Source: SZUA-430 sp964647355 (GTDB lineage Bacteria > Pseudomonadota > Alphaproteobacteria > Micropepsales > Micropepsaceae). Taken from it: a stretch of 51,825 bases of DNA. The translations under genes were made by a program, and so were the position numbers. Location of the stretch: assembly GCA_964647355.1 (NCBI GenBank), contig CAZYGK010000011.1, forward strand, positions 1 through 51,825, read 5' to 3'. Each line of letters begins with the position of its first letter. Within the stretch, counting starts at the first letter, position 1. Positions 32,653 through 40,894 of the stretch are shown piece after piece. A model generated the notes under the pieces. It was given only the letters and a program-made list of their open reading frames with translations. It made no database searches and was not told where the DNA came from.

Positions 32653-32778
32653 GAGCAGCACGGCATGAAAGCATAAGGAAATGGGCCATGGGGCTGGTGA
32701 CGTTTCCATCACGTTCGCGAGATATTGACCGCTTCCTCAATTAACCGTCGCCAAAGGTCCACAGCGTCGATTATCTTG

Positions 32779-33132
32779 ATGACTATGAACTTCGCGTCAA
32801 AAGCCCGAGCTTGGTTGCCGCGTCTGCTGTTAATCGCAGCGGTAACGATTGGTCCGGCCGTTGTCGTTGCTGGCTGGATGCCTGTGGATGAGTACGCGAC
32901 AGTCATGAACGACTCGACGCCCTGCGAGATGCCTTGCGACGATTGCGGCGACGGCAACTTGTCGACGGGATGTGTGACAGCGTGCGCAGGGCTTGTCGCG
33001 CCGATTCTGGCGGCGAGGGACATTGCACTACACGCGGCTCTGACGCCGCGCGCCCAGCGAGTTCCGAAAACGACGCTCTTTGGCCAAGTCCGAGAGCCTG
33101 ATAAGCCTCCTCCCAGACTGATCCTCGCTTGA
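32779..33132 (+). CDS. small Cys-rich exported protein at the head of the metal-efflux cluster
   Basis: A 117-residue protein with an N-terminal hydrophobic signal or anchor (about 11-32) and five closely spaced cysteines: C49, C53, C56, C65 and C69 (C-E-M-P-C-D-D-C, then G-C-V-T-A-C). A second hydrophobic stretch and a Pro-rich tail follow. Small Cys/Met/His proteins of this kind often precede cus/czc pumps and are thought to bind copper or silver in the periplasm, but I cannot name the family. ATG 32779 or 32785 is most likely; the frame is open upstream to 32725. It lies 71 bp before the FixH-like gene and is probably in the same operon. Confidence 0.65.
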   Translation: MTMNFASKARAWLPRLLLIAAVTIGPAVVVAGWMPVDEYATVMNDSTPCEMPCDDCGDGNLSTGCVTACAGLVAPILAARDIALHAALTPRAQRVPKTTLFGQVREPDKPPPRLILA

Positions 33133-33203
33133 ACTGATCTCATCCTCGCAACGCGCAAAACGCGCGCGAAGGTCACTGACACTCTCGCAAGGAATATCTG
33201 CAC

Positions 33204-33602
33204 ATGAACTCGTTTCAAACGCTTGCGCGCGTGGCATTTGCCGCGTTGGCTGCCTTCACACTGCTTTCGGCCTGTGGCCAAGCCAAGTCGCCGTATACGT
33301 TTTCTACAGTCACCAAAGTGGTCGCCATGGACGGCGACGCCGTCATCGACGTGCGCCTCGTGCACGAACCGACCGGTAAGCCGACCGAAAACGCGGTCAT
33401 ATTCGACAAGCGCTTCGACATGGGCCCCGATTCGATGGCGTCGATGACCGCGCCGGTCGAGGCGCAAGGATCACCTGCGCCGGGCGTCTATCGCTTCAAG
33501 GTCGCGCCCACAATGGAAGGCCGCTGGGCGTTGACCCTCAGCGCGAAGGTGCAAGGCGTCGCCGAGACGATCACCGGCACCGTCGTCGTTACGGCGCACT
33601 GA
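33204..33602 (+). CDS. FixH/YtkA-like lipoprotein
   Basis: A 132-residue predicted lipoprotein: the signal ends in the lipobox L-L-S-A-C with Cys24. The rest is one small beta-sandwich with M-D-G-D-A-V-I-D-V-R-L, F-D-K-R-F-D-M-G-P-D-S-M and a final G-R-W-A-L-T-L-S-A-K-V strand pair. This is the pattern of FixH/YtkA-like domains seen in copper and cytochrome-oxidase contexts. It probably sits on the outer face of the inner membrane or on the outer membrane. The next gene, an RND adaptor, starts 2 bp after its stop, so it is part of that operon. A role in periplasmic copper handling is inferred. Confidence 0.8.
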   Translation: MNSFQTLARVAFAALAAFTLLSACGQAKSPYTFSTVTKVVAMDGDAVIDVRLVHEPTGKPTENAVIFDKRFDMGPDSMASMTAPVEAQGSPAPGVYRFKVAPTMEGRWALTLSAKVQGVAETITGTVVVTAH

Positions 33603-33604
33603 CC

Positions 33605-35005
33605 ATGCGCGCGAAAATCATTTGGAGTGCGGCCGCGTTCGCGCTGGCCGCGGTTGGCGGCGTGGCTTGGTGGCTGTGGCCAGCGCAAGAAACGCCGCAG
33701 CACGAAGCAGCGGCGTCCAACACTGGACCCATCCTCTACTACCAGGATCCATCCGGCGCACCGGATTATTCGCCGGTGCCAAAAAAAGATGCGCAAGGTC
33801 GCGACTATGTCCCCGTGCGCGCGCCAGCCAAGGTGCAACAGAAGGACGACAGAAGGGTCCTCTATTATCGAAATCCGATGGGCCTGGCCGACACCTCGCC
33901 GGTTCCGAAGAAAGATTCGATGGGGATGGATTACATCCCCGTCTACGCCGACGAGCGCCAGGACGAGCCGGGCACGGTGAAAATTGGGTTGGACCGCGTG
34001 CAGCGCCTTGGCGTGCGCACAGCGAAGGTCGTGCGACAGGCCATGAGCGAGACCGTGCTCCTGTCGGGCACGGTCACGGCCGATGAGCGTAAGCTCGGCG
34101 TTGTCGCGCTGAAGTTCCAGGCGAACGTCGTGAAGCTTCATGTCGCAGCGACAGGCGAAACGGTAAGGAAGGGACAGCCGCTTTTCGACATACAGAGCCC
34201 CTTTCTCCTCAGGTCGGAACTCGACCTCGCATTGGCGCTCAGGGCCCGCGATGTTGCCGAAGCACAGGGCGGCGTCGTCGCCAGTTCAAATGCGCGCGTC
34301 ATCAAAGCGACACGCGATAGGCTGCGCCTTTACGAAGTGCCCGAAGCGGAGATCGAGCGCCTCATTCGCACGAACGCGCCGACCGGTTCGGTTACGTGGT
34401 ACGCGCCGCAGGCAGGCGTCGTCATCGAAAAGCCGATCGTCGCCGGCATGCAGGCCGAACCCGGCGCGACGCTCTATCGCTTAGCCGATCTCTCGAACGT
34501 CTGGGTGATCGCCGAAGCGCCGGAGAGCGTACTGGCCATCGCGCGTCCCGGCGCAGTCGCGCGCATAACGCTAAACGCGTTCCCGGGAAAGACATTCGAA
34601 GGCAAGGTCACGTTCGTTTATCCCGAGGTGTCGATGACGACGCGGACCGCGAAAGTGCGCATCGAGCTCGCGAACCGCGAGGGCGTTCTGCTTCCCGGCA
34701 TGTTCGCTTCGGTCGAGGTGATAAGCCCGCCGGCCGCGCCCGCTCTCGCCGTCCCAGACAGCGCGCTCATCGATTCCGGCGCACGCCAAATCGTGCTCAT
34801 TGCGCGCGGCGAGGGGCGCTTCGAGCCGCGCGCCGTCACTGCCGGGCGCCGCGCGAACGGCATGATCGAGATCGCCTCGGGCCTCAACGGCGACGAAGAG
34901 GTCGTGACCTCGGCGACGTTTCTGATCGACGCCGAAAGCAACCTTCGTGCGGCGCTGCAGACGTTCACGGCGGGCGCGCCGCCGGCGATGGAGAAACCCC
35001 AATGA
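33605..35005 (+). CDS. cusB: CusB-type heavy-metal RND periplasmic adaptor with two metal-binding repeats
   Basis: A 466-residue membrane-fusion protein. After an N-terminal helix (5-25) there are two heavy-metal-binding-domain repeats: residues 43-71 (L-Y-Y-Q-D-P-S-G) and 85-113 (L-Y-Y-R-N-P-M-G ... D-S-M-G-M-D-Y). The second keeps the metal-binding Met residues; the first has lost them (P-S-G, D-A-Q-G-R-D). The hairpin, lipoyl and beta-barrel domains follow, V-S-M-T-T-R-T-A-K-V-R being typical of CusB. It delivers Cu(I)/Ag(I) to the RND pump. The ATGA overlap with the next gene couples synthesis. No outer-membrane channel gene (cusC) is present nearby. Confidence 0.9.
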   Translation: MRAKIIWSAAAFALAAVGGVAWWLWPAQETPQHEAAASNTGPILYYQDPSGAPDYSPVPKKDAQGRDYVPVRAPAKVQQKDDRRVLYYRNPMGLADTSPVPKKDSMGMDYIPVYADERQDEPGTVKIGLDRVQRLGVRTAKVVRQAMSETVLLSGTVTADERKLGVVALKFQANVVKLHVAATGETVRKGQPLFDIQSPFLLRSELDLALALRARDVAEAQGGVVASSNARVIKATRDRLRLYEVPEAEIERLIRTNAPTGSVTWYAPQAGVVIEKPIVAGMQAEPGATLYRLADLSNVWVIAEAPESVLAIARPGAVARITLNAFPGKTFEGKVTFVYPEVSMTTRTAKVRIELANREGVLLPGMFASVEVISPPAAPALAVPDSALIDSGARQIVLIARGEGRFEPRAVTAGRRANGMIEIASGLNGDEEVVTSATFLIDAESNLRAALQTFTAGAPPAMEKPQ

Positions 35006-38000
35006 TCGCCGGCATCATCCGCTGGTCGGCGGGCAATCTGCTGCTCGTGCTCGTCGCGACGGCTTTGGCGACGGTCGCCGGTGTTTACGCGCTCGTCACC
35101 ACGCCGGTAGACGCGATCCCCGACCTCTCCGACACGCAAGTCATTGTCTATACGGAGTATCCGGGCCAGGCACCGCAGGTGATCGAGGATCAGGTCACCT
35201 ATCCGCTGACGACCGCGATGCTGAGCGTGCCGAAGTCGCGCGCGGTGCGCGGCTTTTCCTATTTCGGCGTCAGTTTCGTCTACGTGATTTTCGAGGACGG
35301 CACCGACCTCTATTGGGCGCGAAGCCGTGTGCTCGAGTATTTGAACGCGGCCGCTCGCCGTCTGCCCGCGGGCGTTACGCCGACGCTCGGGCCCGACGCG
35401 ACCGGCGTCGGCTGGGTCTATCAATATGCGATCGAGCACCCAACGCTGAACCTCGCCGAGACCCGCACGCTGCAAGATTGGTACGCGCGCTTCGCCGCCG
35501 CCAAGGCCGACGGCGTCGCCGAAGTGTCCAGCGTCGGCGGCCTCGTCAAGCAGTACAACGTCGTCGTGGATCCAAAGCGCCTGCTGGCGCTGGGTCTGAC
35601 CCTTGACGACGTGCGCAAGGCGATCGCCGGTTCGAACCGCGACGTCGGCGGGCGCGTCGTCGAACTCAGCGAGACCGAGCACGCCGTGCGCGGCCGGGGC
35701 TATCTCAAAGGCGCCGGCGATATCGAGGCGATCGCGCTGAAGTCGATGGGCGGTGTGCCGGTCACGATCAAAGACGTGGCCCGTGTCGAGATCGGGCCCG
35801 ACGAGCGGCGCGGCGTCGCGGAACTGAACGGCGAGGGCGAGGTCGCGGCCGGTATCGTCGCTCAGCGTCAGGGCGCGAACACGATCGACGTCATTGCGGC
35901 GGCGAAACAGGCGCTCGACGCCGTGTTGCCGAGCCTGCCCGAAGGTACGCGTATCGTGCCGGTCTACGACCGCTCCGACCTGATCGCGCGCGCGATCGCG
36001 ACGCTCGAACGCACGCTGACGGAAGAGAGTATCATCGTGGCGCTCGTCTGCATCGTCTTCCTGTTGCATGTCCGCAGCGCGCTCGTCGCGATCATCATGC
36101 TGCCCGTCGGCGTGCTGCTGGCTTTCGCTGGGATGAAGGTTTTGGGCCTCAGCTCCAATATCATGAGCTTGGGCGGCATCGCGATCGCGATCGGCGCGAT
36201 GGTCGACGCCGCGATCGTGATGATCGAAAACGCGCACAAGCATATCGAACGGTTGAAGCCGGGCGAGTCCCGCGCGGCCGCAATCGTGGATGCGGCTGTC
36301 GAAGTCGGTCCGTCGCTGTTTTTCAGCCTCTTGATCATCACGGTCTCGTTCCTGCCGATCTTCGCCCTCGAGGCGCAGGAAGGTCGCCTGTTTCACCCGC
36401 TCGCCTTCACGAAAACGTCCGCGATGGCAGCCGCCGCGTTATTGTCGGTGACGTTGGTGCCCGCGCTGATGGTGTTGTTCATCAAGGGCAAAATTCGCAG
36501 TGAGGCTGAGAACCCGATCAACCGCGTCCTGATCGCGCTCTATCGTCCAATCATCCGCGCCGTGCTGTATGCGCGCCTGATCACGATCGGTGTCGCGCTT
36601 GTCGTGCTCGCGGCTTCGGTGTGGCCGCTGATGCGCATCGGCTCGGAATTCATGCCGACGTTGAACGAGGGCACCCTGTTCTACATGCCGACCACTTTGC
36701 CCGGCCTTTCGGTGACGAAGGCAAGTGAGCTCGTGCAGACGCAAAACAAGATCATCAAGTCTTTCCCCGAAGTTGCCTCCGTTTTCGGGAAGGCCGGGAG
36801 GGCGCAGACCGCGACCGACCCTGCGCCGCTCGAAATGTTCGAGACTGTCGTCAACCTGAAACCCGAAAGCGAATGGCGTCCCGGCATGACGACGGACAAG
36901 CTGATCGCGGAAATGGACGCCAGCCTGCAATTTCCCGGCGTTTCGAACGCCTGGACGATGCCGATCAAAGCGCGCATCGACATGCTCTCGACCGGTATCC
37001 GCACGCCCGTGGGCGTTAAAGTGATCGGGCGCTCGCTTGCCGAAATCGAGACGGCGGCACGTGACATCGAACGCGTGCTGCGCAGCGTGCCGGGCACGGC
37101 CAGCGCGTTTTCAGAGCGCATCGGTGGCGGCTACTACCTCACGATCGAACCCGACCGGCGCGAACTGGCGCGTTACAGCCTTAGCGTCGACGACGTGCAG
37201 GACACGATCGCGATGGCCCTTGGAGGTGAGGCGGTCACGACCACGGTCGAGGGCCGCGAACGGTATGGTGTCAACATTCGCTATCCGCGCGACATGCGCT
37301 CCGATCCCCAGACGATCGCACGCCAGGTCATCGTACCGATGGCGTCAGGCGGTGGCGTGCCGCTTGGTCAAGTCGCGAAGATCAAGCTCGAACAGGGTCC
37401 GTCGACGATCCGCACCGAAGACGCGCAGCTCGCGGCTTACGTCTTCGTCGACGTACGCGACCGCGACCTCGGCGGCTACGTCGCCGAAGCGCGTGAAGCG
37501 GTCGCGCGCGAGGTGAAGTTTCCGCCCGGCGTCTACCCGATCTGGAGCGGCCAGTTCGAGTATCTGGAACGCGCCGCGGCGAAGCTCATGATCGTCGTGC
37601 CGGTGACGCTCCTCATCATCTTCCTTTTGCTGTACTTGAACTTCGGACGACTGGCAGAAACGTTGATCGTCATGGCGTCCGTTCCGTTTGCACTCGTCGG
37701 CGGCTTGTGGCTCATGTACGCGCTGGGCTTCAACTTCAGCGTCGCCGTCGCGGTCGGATTCATCGCGCTTGCAGGCGTCGCCGCGGAAACCGGCGTTGTT
37801 ATGCTGATCTACCTCGACCACGCGCTTCGCGTCCATCGTGAGCGCGCGGCAGAAGAGGGTCGTCCGCTGTTGTTGGCCGACGTCAACGCTGCGGTCATGG
37901 AAGGCGCCGTCGAGCGCGTGCGTCCAAAGCTCATGACCGTCGCCGCTATCATGGCGGGGCTTCTCCCTATCATGTGGTCGACGGGCGCCGGTTCGGAGAT

Positions 38001-38136
38001 CATGCAACGGATCGCGGTGCCGATGATCGGTGGCATGGTCTCGTCCACGGTTCTAACGCTGATCGTCATCCCGGCGCTTTACTCGCTCGCGAAGGCCGTG
38101 CGGACGTCGCATGCGAGGAGCGAGGTTCCTGCTTAG
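35002..38136 (+). CDS. cusA: CusA/CzcA-type heavy-metal RND pump
   Basis: A 1044-residue RND transporter of the heavy-metal group. The opening M-I-A-G-I-I-R-W-S and D-A-I-P-D-L-S-D-T-Q-V-I near 38-49 are characteristic of Cus-type pumps. The proton-relay helix around residue 400 has G-A-M-V-D-A-A-I-V-M-I-E-N (a single Asp, as in metal pumps), unlike the double Asp of the drug pump at 20417. It expels Cu(I)/Ag(I) or a similar ion from the periplasm and cytoplasm. ATG 35002 overlaps the adaptor stop; a much longer upstream reading is not real. It is the last gene of the operon; the downstream DNA is degenerate. Confidence 0.93.
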   Translation: MIAGIIRWSAGNLLLVLVATALATVAGVYALVTTPVDAIPDLSDTQVIVYTEYPGQAPQVIEDQVTYPLTTAMLSVPKSRAVRGFSYFGVSFVYVIFEDGTDLYWARSRVLEYLNAAARRLPAGVTPTLGPDATGVGWVYQYAIEHPTLNLAETRTLQDWYARFAAAKADGVAEVSSVGGLVKQYNVVVDPKRLLALGLTLDDVRKAIAGSNRDVGGRVVELSETEHAVRGRGYLKGAGDIEAIALKSMGGVPVTIKDVARVEIGPDERRGVAELNGEGEVAAGIVAQRQGANTIDVIAAAKQALDAVLPSLPEGTRIVPVYDRSDLIARAIATLERTLTEESIIVALVCIVFLLHVRSALVAIIMLPVGVLLAFAGMKVLGLSSNIMSLGGIAIAIGAMVDAAIVMIENAHKHIERLKPGESRAAAIVDAAVEVGPSLFFSLLIITVSFLPIFALEAQEGRLFHPLAFTKTSAMAAAALLSVTLVPALMVLFIKGKIRSEAENPINRVLIALYRPIIRAVLYARLITIGVALVVLAASVWPLMRIGSEFMPTLNEGTLFYMPTTLPGLSVTKASELVQTQNKIIKSFPEVASVFGKAGRAQTATDPAPLEMFETVVNLKPESEWRPGMTTDKLIAEMDASLQFPGVSNAWTMPIKARIDMLSTGIRTPVGVKVIGRSLAEIETAARDIERVLRSVPGTASAFSERIGGGYYLTIEPDRRELARYSLSVDDVQDTIAMALGGEAVTTTVEGRERYGVNIRYPRDMRSDPQTIARQVIVPMASGGGVPLGQVAKIKLEQGPSTIRTEDAQLAAYVFVDVRDRDLGGYVAEAREAVAREVKFPPGVYPIWSGQFEYLERAAAKLMIVVPVTLLIIFLLLYLNFGRLAETLIVMASVPFALVGGLWLMYALGFNFSVAVAVGFIALAGVAAETGVVMLIYLDHALRVHRERAAEEGRPLLLADVNAAVMEGAVERVRPKLMTVAAIMAGLLPIMWSTGAGSEIMQRIAVPMIGGMVSSTVLTLIVIPALYSLAKAVRTSHARSEVPA

Positions 38137-38260
38137 CTCATTGAGCCGGGTTCGCGGTAAGGGCGACAAATGTTCGCGGCAGTTCGCTCGCTTGGTGACA
38201 CCGTGGTGACACGCGCCTGTCGCGCGCCGGCGGGACCGCTGCTAACCCATTGATATTGGG

Positions 38261-38526
38261 TGGAATGCGCGGCCGGGCATTCCTTCGCCGTCTCAGGCAA
38301 CGAACCCAAGCCCGCGATTGAGTTGCGTCGGGCACGCGCTGCCGAAGTGCCGCATCAGGCATTCAATGCGACTCTTGTTGCCCCAAAACAGACCATGCCC
38401 GCCCGCTTCAAATGTTCGGCCGTCGAGCAATCCGCGGTCGAAAATCTCTTCAACGGGGTGTGCACTTTCCGAGATGCGTATGCGCGAAGGGAAGTGCCTT
38501 TCGAAATGCTCGCGCGTCCATCTCGA
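38261..38526 (-). pseudogene. decayed partial copy of the third CrtI-like flavoprotein gene
   Basis: This 266-bp stretch aligns at the DNA level with 32122-32389 inside the flavoprotein gene at 30966. Read on the minus strand it preserves F-E-A-G-G-H-G-L-F-W-G-N-K-S-R and L-N-R-G-L-G-F-V-A. A 2-nt deletion after the K-C-T-P stretch shifts the frame, and TGG (Trp) after F-V-A has become TGA. Neither end of the parent gene is present. The surrounding 38137-38667 shows no other gene; it has the direct repeat GGTGACAC (twice near 38195-38215). It may be a relic of a duplication or of recombination with a related gene elsewhere. Confidence 0.85.
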
Positions 38527-38667
38527 AGAGTCGCGAATTATAGCGTAACGCTCGCGCTTACGTTCGCAATTCTCGCACCCTCTATCCAAACGCGGTTCCT
38601 GCTTGTGCTTGTCCATGTATCCTAAGAACTGCGGCCCGCTGCTTCGCATCAAGCCGCGCGCTTCATG

Positions 38668-39105
38668 CTAAGGCGCTCCGATGGTAAGCGATCGATGTCT
38701 GGCGCTTTTGTTCGCCGCGGCCTCTGCTGCTGCACGTTCCTTTCTGTATTTTTCGAGAATGATTTCAGGATCTCCGACGACGAACTGTACGCCGACACGC
38801 TCGTCGTCTTTCTGCGTGAAACTTAGTAGCGACAGGAGTGCATTCAGCGCCCAACGTTCACCTTTGGCGGCTTTGTTGACGATCTGTTTGACGATCAGGG
38901 CGCGCTTGGACAGGTGCAGGTTCTTACCCTGATCGGCGATCGTCACCACCGAGTCTAGTTCATCGATGGCCAATTTGTAGAAGCTCTCGCTTGTGACGAC
39001 CTTCTTGGGCCTGCCCTTCGGGTTGCCGCTCTGGCCCTTTTTGAACTGCTTGTCCTTTGGTGGCTTGCGATAGCCGATTTCGTAGTTGGTGGACTTGCGT
39101 TTCAT
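38668..39105 (-). CDS. DUF5681 domain protein
   Basis: A 145-residue basic protein. The N-terminal P-P-K-D-K-Q-F-K-K-G-Q-S-G-N-P-K-G-R-P-K (16-35) is the signature of DUF5681, a short domain common in alphaproteobacterial phages, plasmids and islands, often beside methyltransferases. The rest is helical with an Ala/Arg/Lys-rich tail. Function is unknown; DNA or RNA contact is plausible from the charge. ATG 39105 overlaps the methyltransferase stop by one base (TGATG); a TTG at 39108 is the alternative. The pair is probably one transcriptional unit. It sits in the interval between two copper gene groups. Confidence 0.85.
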   Translation of the reverse strand: MKRKSTNYEIGYRKPPKDKQFKKGQSGNPKGRPKKVVTSESFYKLAIDELDSVVTIADQGKNLHLSKRALIVKQIVNKAAKGERWALNALLSLLSFTQKDDERVGVQFVVGDPEIILEKYRKERAAAEAAANKSARHRSLTIGAP

Positions 39106-40409
39106 CAAGGCACCTCAACACGAGACTTGCGCACGTCGTCGAAGGCCTGTCCGGTGGCTCGAAGGCGAGCCACAAGGCCAAAGCTCTGCTTCAGCCTGCC
39201 GATCGTCGTGTCGACGAACCTCGGGTCGATCTCGATCCCAAAGCACCGCCGCCCGGTCTGCTGCGCTGCGGCCAGCGTCGTACCGCTGCCGGCGAAGGGA
39301 TCGAGCACAATGTCGCCCCGGTTCGAGCAGTCCCTGATGGCGTCGGCCACCAGGGCGACCGGCTTGACCGTCGGGTGAAGGGACAGGGCGCGATTTCGGG
39401 CCTTCCCGACCGACGTGGCGCCGGCATAGCGCCAGACGTTGCTGCGGCTTCGGCCATGCCGGCCGAGTTCGACATTGTTGATGTGCGGCGTACTACCATT
39501 GCGGGCGACGAGCACAAGTCCGTGCTGAGACCTGTAGAGGCTGCCCATTCCGGCGTTCGGCTTGACCCAAACGGCCAGATTGATCGGCTCGAGCACGTCC
39601 TGGGCGGCACTGAGCAATTCGTGGAGGTGCCGCCAATCCATGCAGATGAAGACGACTGCCCCTAGCTCTGCGTGCGAGGCGACCAGTTCCAGCGAGTTGC
39701 GCAGGAAAGCGGTAAACTCCGCCGGTGTCATTTCACCAGAGGCCATCGCAAACTCGTCGCGCTTTATGGCGCCCCGGCCGCCGACATGGCCCTGAACCGG
39801 CACATTGTAGGGTGGGTCGGCAAACACCAGTCGCGCGCGATCCGTCTCGAGCAATTCGGCATAGGTTTTCGAGTCGCGCGCGTCACCGCAGATGAGCCGA
39901 TGGGTGCCAATTTCCCAGATATCGCCTGCCTCCGTCACTGGCGGCTCGTCCGCGCTCCACTCGTGGAGGACCGGCTCGATGAGGTTGTCCTCCGAGGCGT
40001 CGCCGATGAGGATGTCGAGTTCGCCCATCGAAAAACCCGTCACCGTGAGGTCGGCACCGAGACTTAGCTCCAGTTCGCGCAGTTCGATGGACAAGAGTTC
40101 TGGGTCCCAGCCCGCCGCCTCCGCGATCTTGTTGTCGGCGAGGCGCAGGGCGCGCACTTCCGCTGGCGACAGGTGATCCACGCACAACGTCGGAACGGTT
40201 TCGAGCCCAAGCAGTCTTGCCGCGGCAAGCCGGCCATGCCCGGCAATCACGACGGCGCCGCTGTCGATCAAAATAGGTGAAACGAACCCGAACCGACGGA
40301 TGCTGGCCGCGATCTGTTTGATCTGCCTTTTAGAATGCGTACGGGCGTTGCGTTCGTATGCACGAAGCTCTTTCGTATTTAGTTGGATGACACAAGGTGA
40401 TGTCTGCAT
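39105..40409 (-). CDS. ParB-domain/DNA-methyltransferase fusion (N6-adenine or N4-cytosine)
   Basis: A 434-residue two-domain protein. Residues about 8-100 form a ParB/sulfiredoxin-like domain with A-G-H-G-R (56-60). The methyltransferase follows: motif IV D-P-P-Y at 198-201 comes before the AdoMet motif D-P-F-A-G-S-G-T-T near residue 380, the order of beta-class enzymes. D-P-P-Y points to N6-adenine or N4-cytosine methylation. No restriction endonuclease gene is visible, so it is probably an orphan methylase. Such ParB-methylase fusions are typical of phage and integrative-element cargo. ATG 40409 has GGGGA before it; ATG 40430 is possible. Confidence 0.88.
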   Translation of the reverse strand: MQTSPCVIQLNTKELRAYERNARTHSKRQIKQIAASIRRFGFVSPILIDSGAVVIAGHGRLAAARLLGLETVPTLCVDHLSPAEVRALRLADNKIAEAAGWDPELLSIELRELELSLGADLTVTGFSMGELDILIGDASEDNLIEPVLHEWSADEPPVTEAGDIWEIGTHRLICGDARDSKTYAELLETDRARLVFADPPYNVPVQGHVGGRGAIKRDEFAMASGEMTPAEFTAFLRNSLELVASHAELGAVVFICMDWRHLHELLSAAQDVLEPINLAVWVKPNAGMGSLYRSQHGLVLVARNGSTPHINNVELGRHGRSRSNVWRYAGATSVGKARNRALSLHPTVKPVALVADAIRDCSNRGDIVLDPFAGSGTTLAAAQQTGRRCFGIEIDPRFVDTTIGRLKQSFGLVARLRATGQAFDDVRKSRVEVP

Positions 40410-40894
40410 TTGAGTCCCCGCGTGTCGCATTGGCAACGCACAAAGTGCTTCGCCTCAGTGGTGCGACAGCTAGTAGTTGCGAACCTTGGCCCCTTGCTGG
40501 GGTTCGCGGTGCGGGCGGTTTAGTGGGGACTCTTCGCCGGAACGGATCCTGATCTACGTCGCCAAATACCGCAAGGTTACATTTTTGGGCTGGAGGCGAT
40601 TTGGCGGTGCGCAAAGCTGCGCAAAGCATTGCCTGAACGTTGGCTGTTACGCGCAAAGCAATCCCTGATTTCGTCCGGCGAAATCGCTGTTCCGCAGTTA
40701 GGGAATACGCGTTCGAAAATGGGCAGAAATGCGCGCGCAATTACTATCGCACGCGCCCGATCTCGGTGTCGAAATCGAATTCATCCCAGCTTTCTGCTCC
40801 GTATCAGGGAAACAGGCATGAGCAGGGTGACGACTGGACTACGCCGTGTACCATTCACCCTTCCCCAAACGCCGCGATACACGCCGAAGCGCGC
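40410..40894. other. gene-free interval with 10-bp repeats and a hairpin
   Basis: No gene that I can support. A hairpin GCGAACC/GGTTCGC spans 40479-40507. TGCGCAAAGC occurs twice in tandem (40608-40627) and again with one change at 40650-40659. It forms the right boundary between the DUF5681/methyltransferase block and the copper ATPase. No tRNA or integrase site was recognised. Confidence 0.4.

Noticed and set aside
34396..35001. N-terminal extension of the CusA frame by 202 codons
   Set aside because: The extension is an out-of-frame reading of the adaptor gene; the conserved start is at 35002 with an ATGA overlap.
34618..36396. 592-codon minus-strand frame opposite cusA
   Set aside because: Asp/Arg/His-rich shadow frame without known domains.
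38138..38362. Short minus-strand open frame after cusA
   Set aside because: No similarity pattern; overlaps the decayed flavoprotein fragment.
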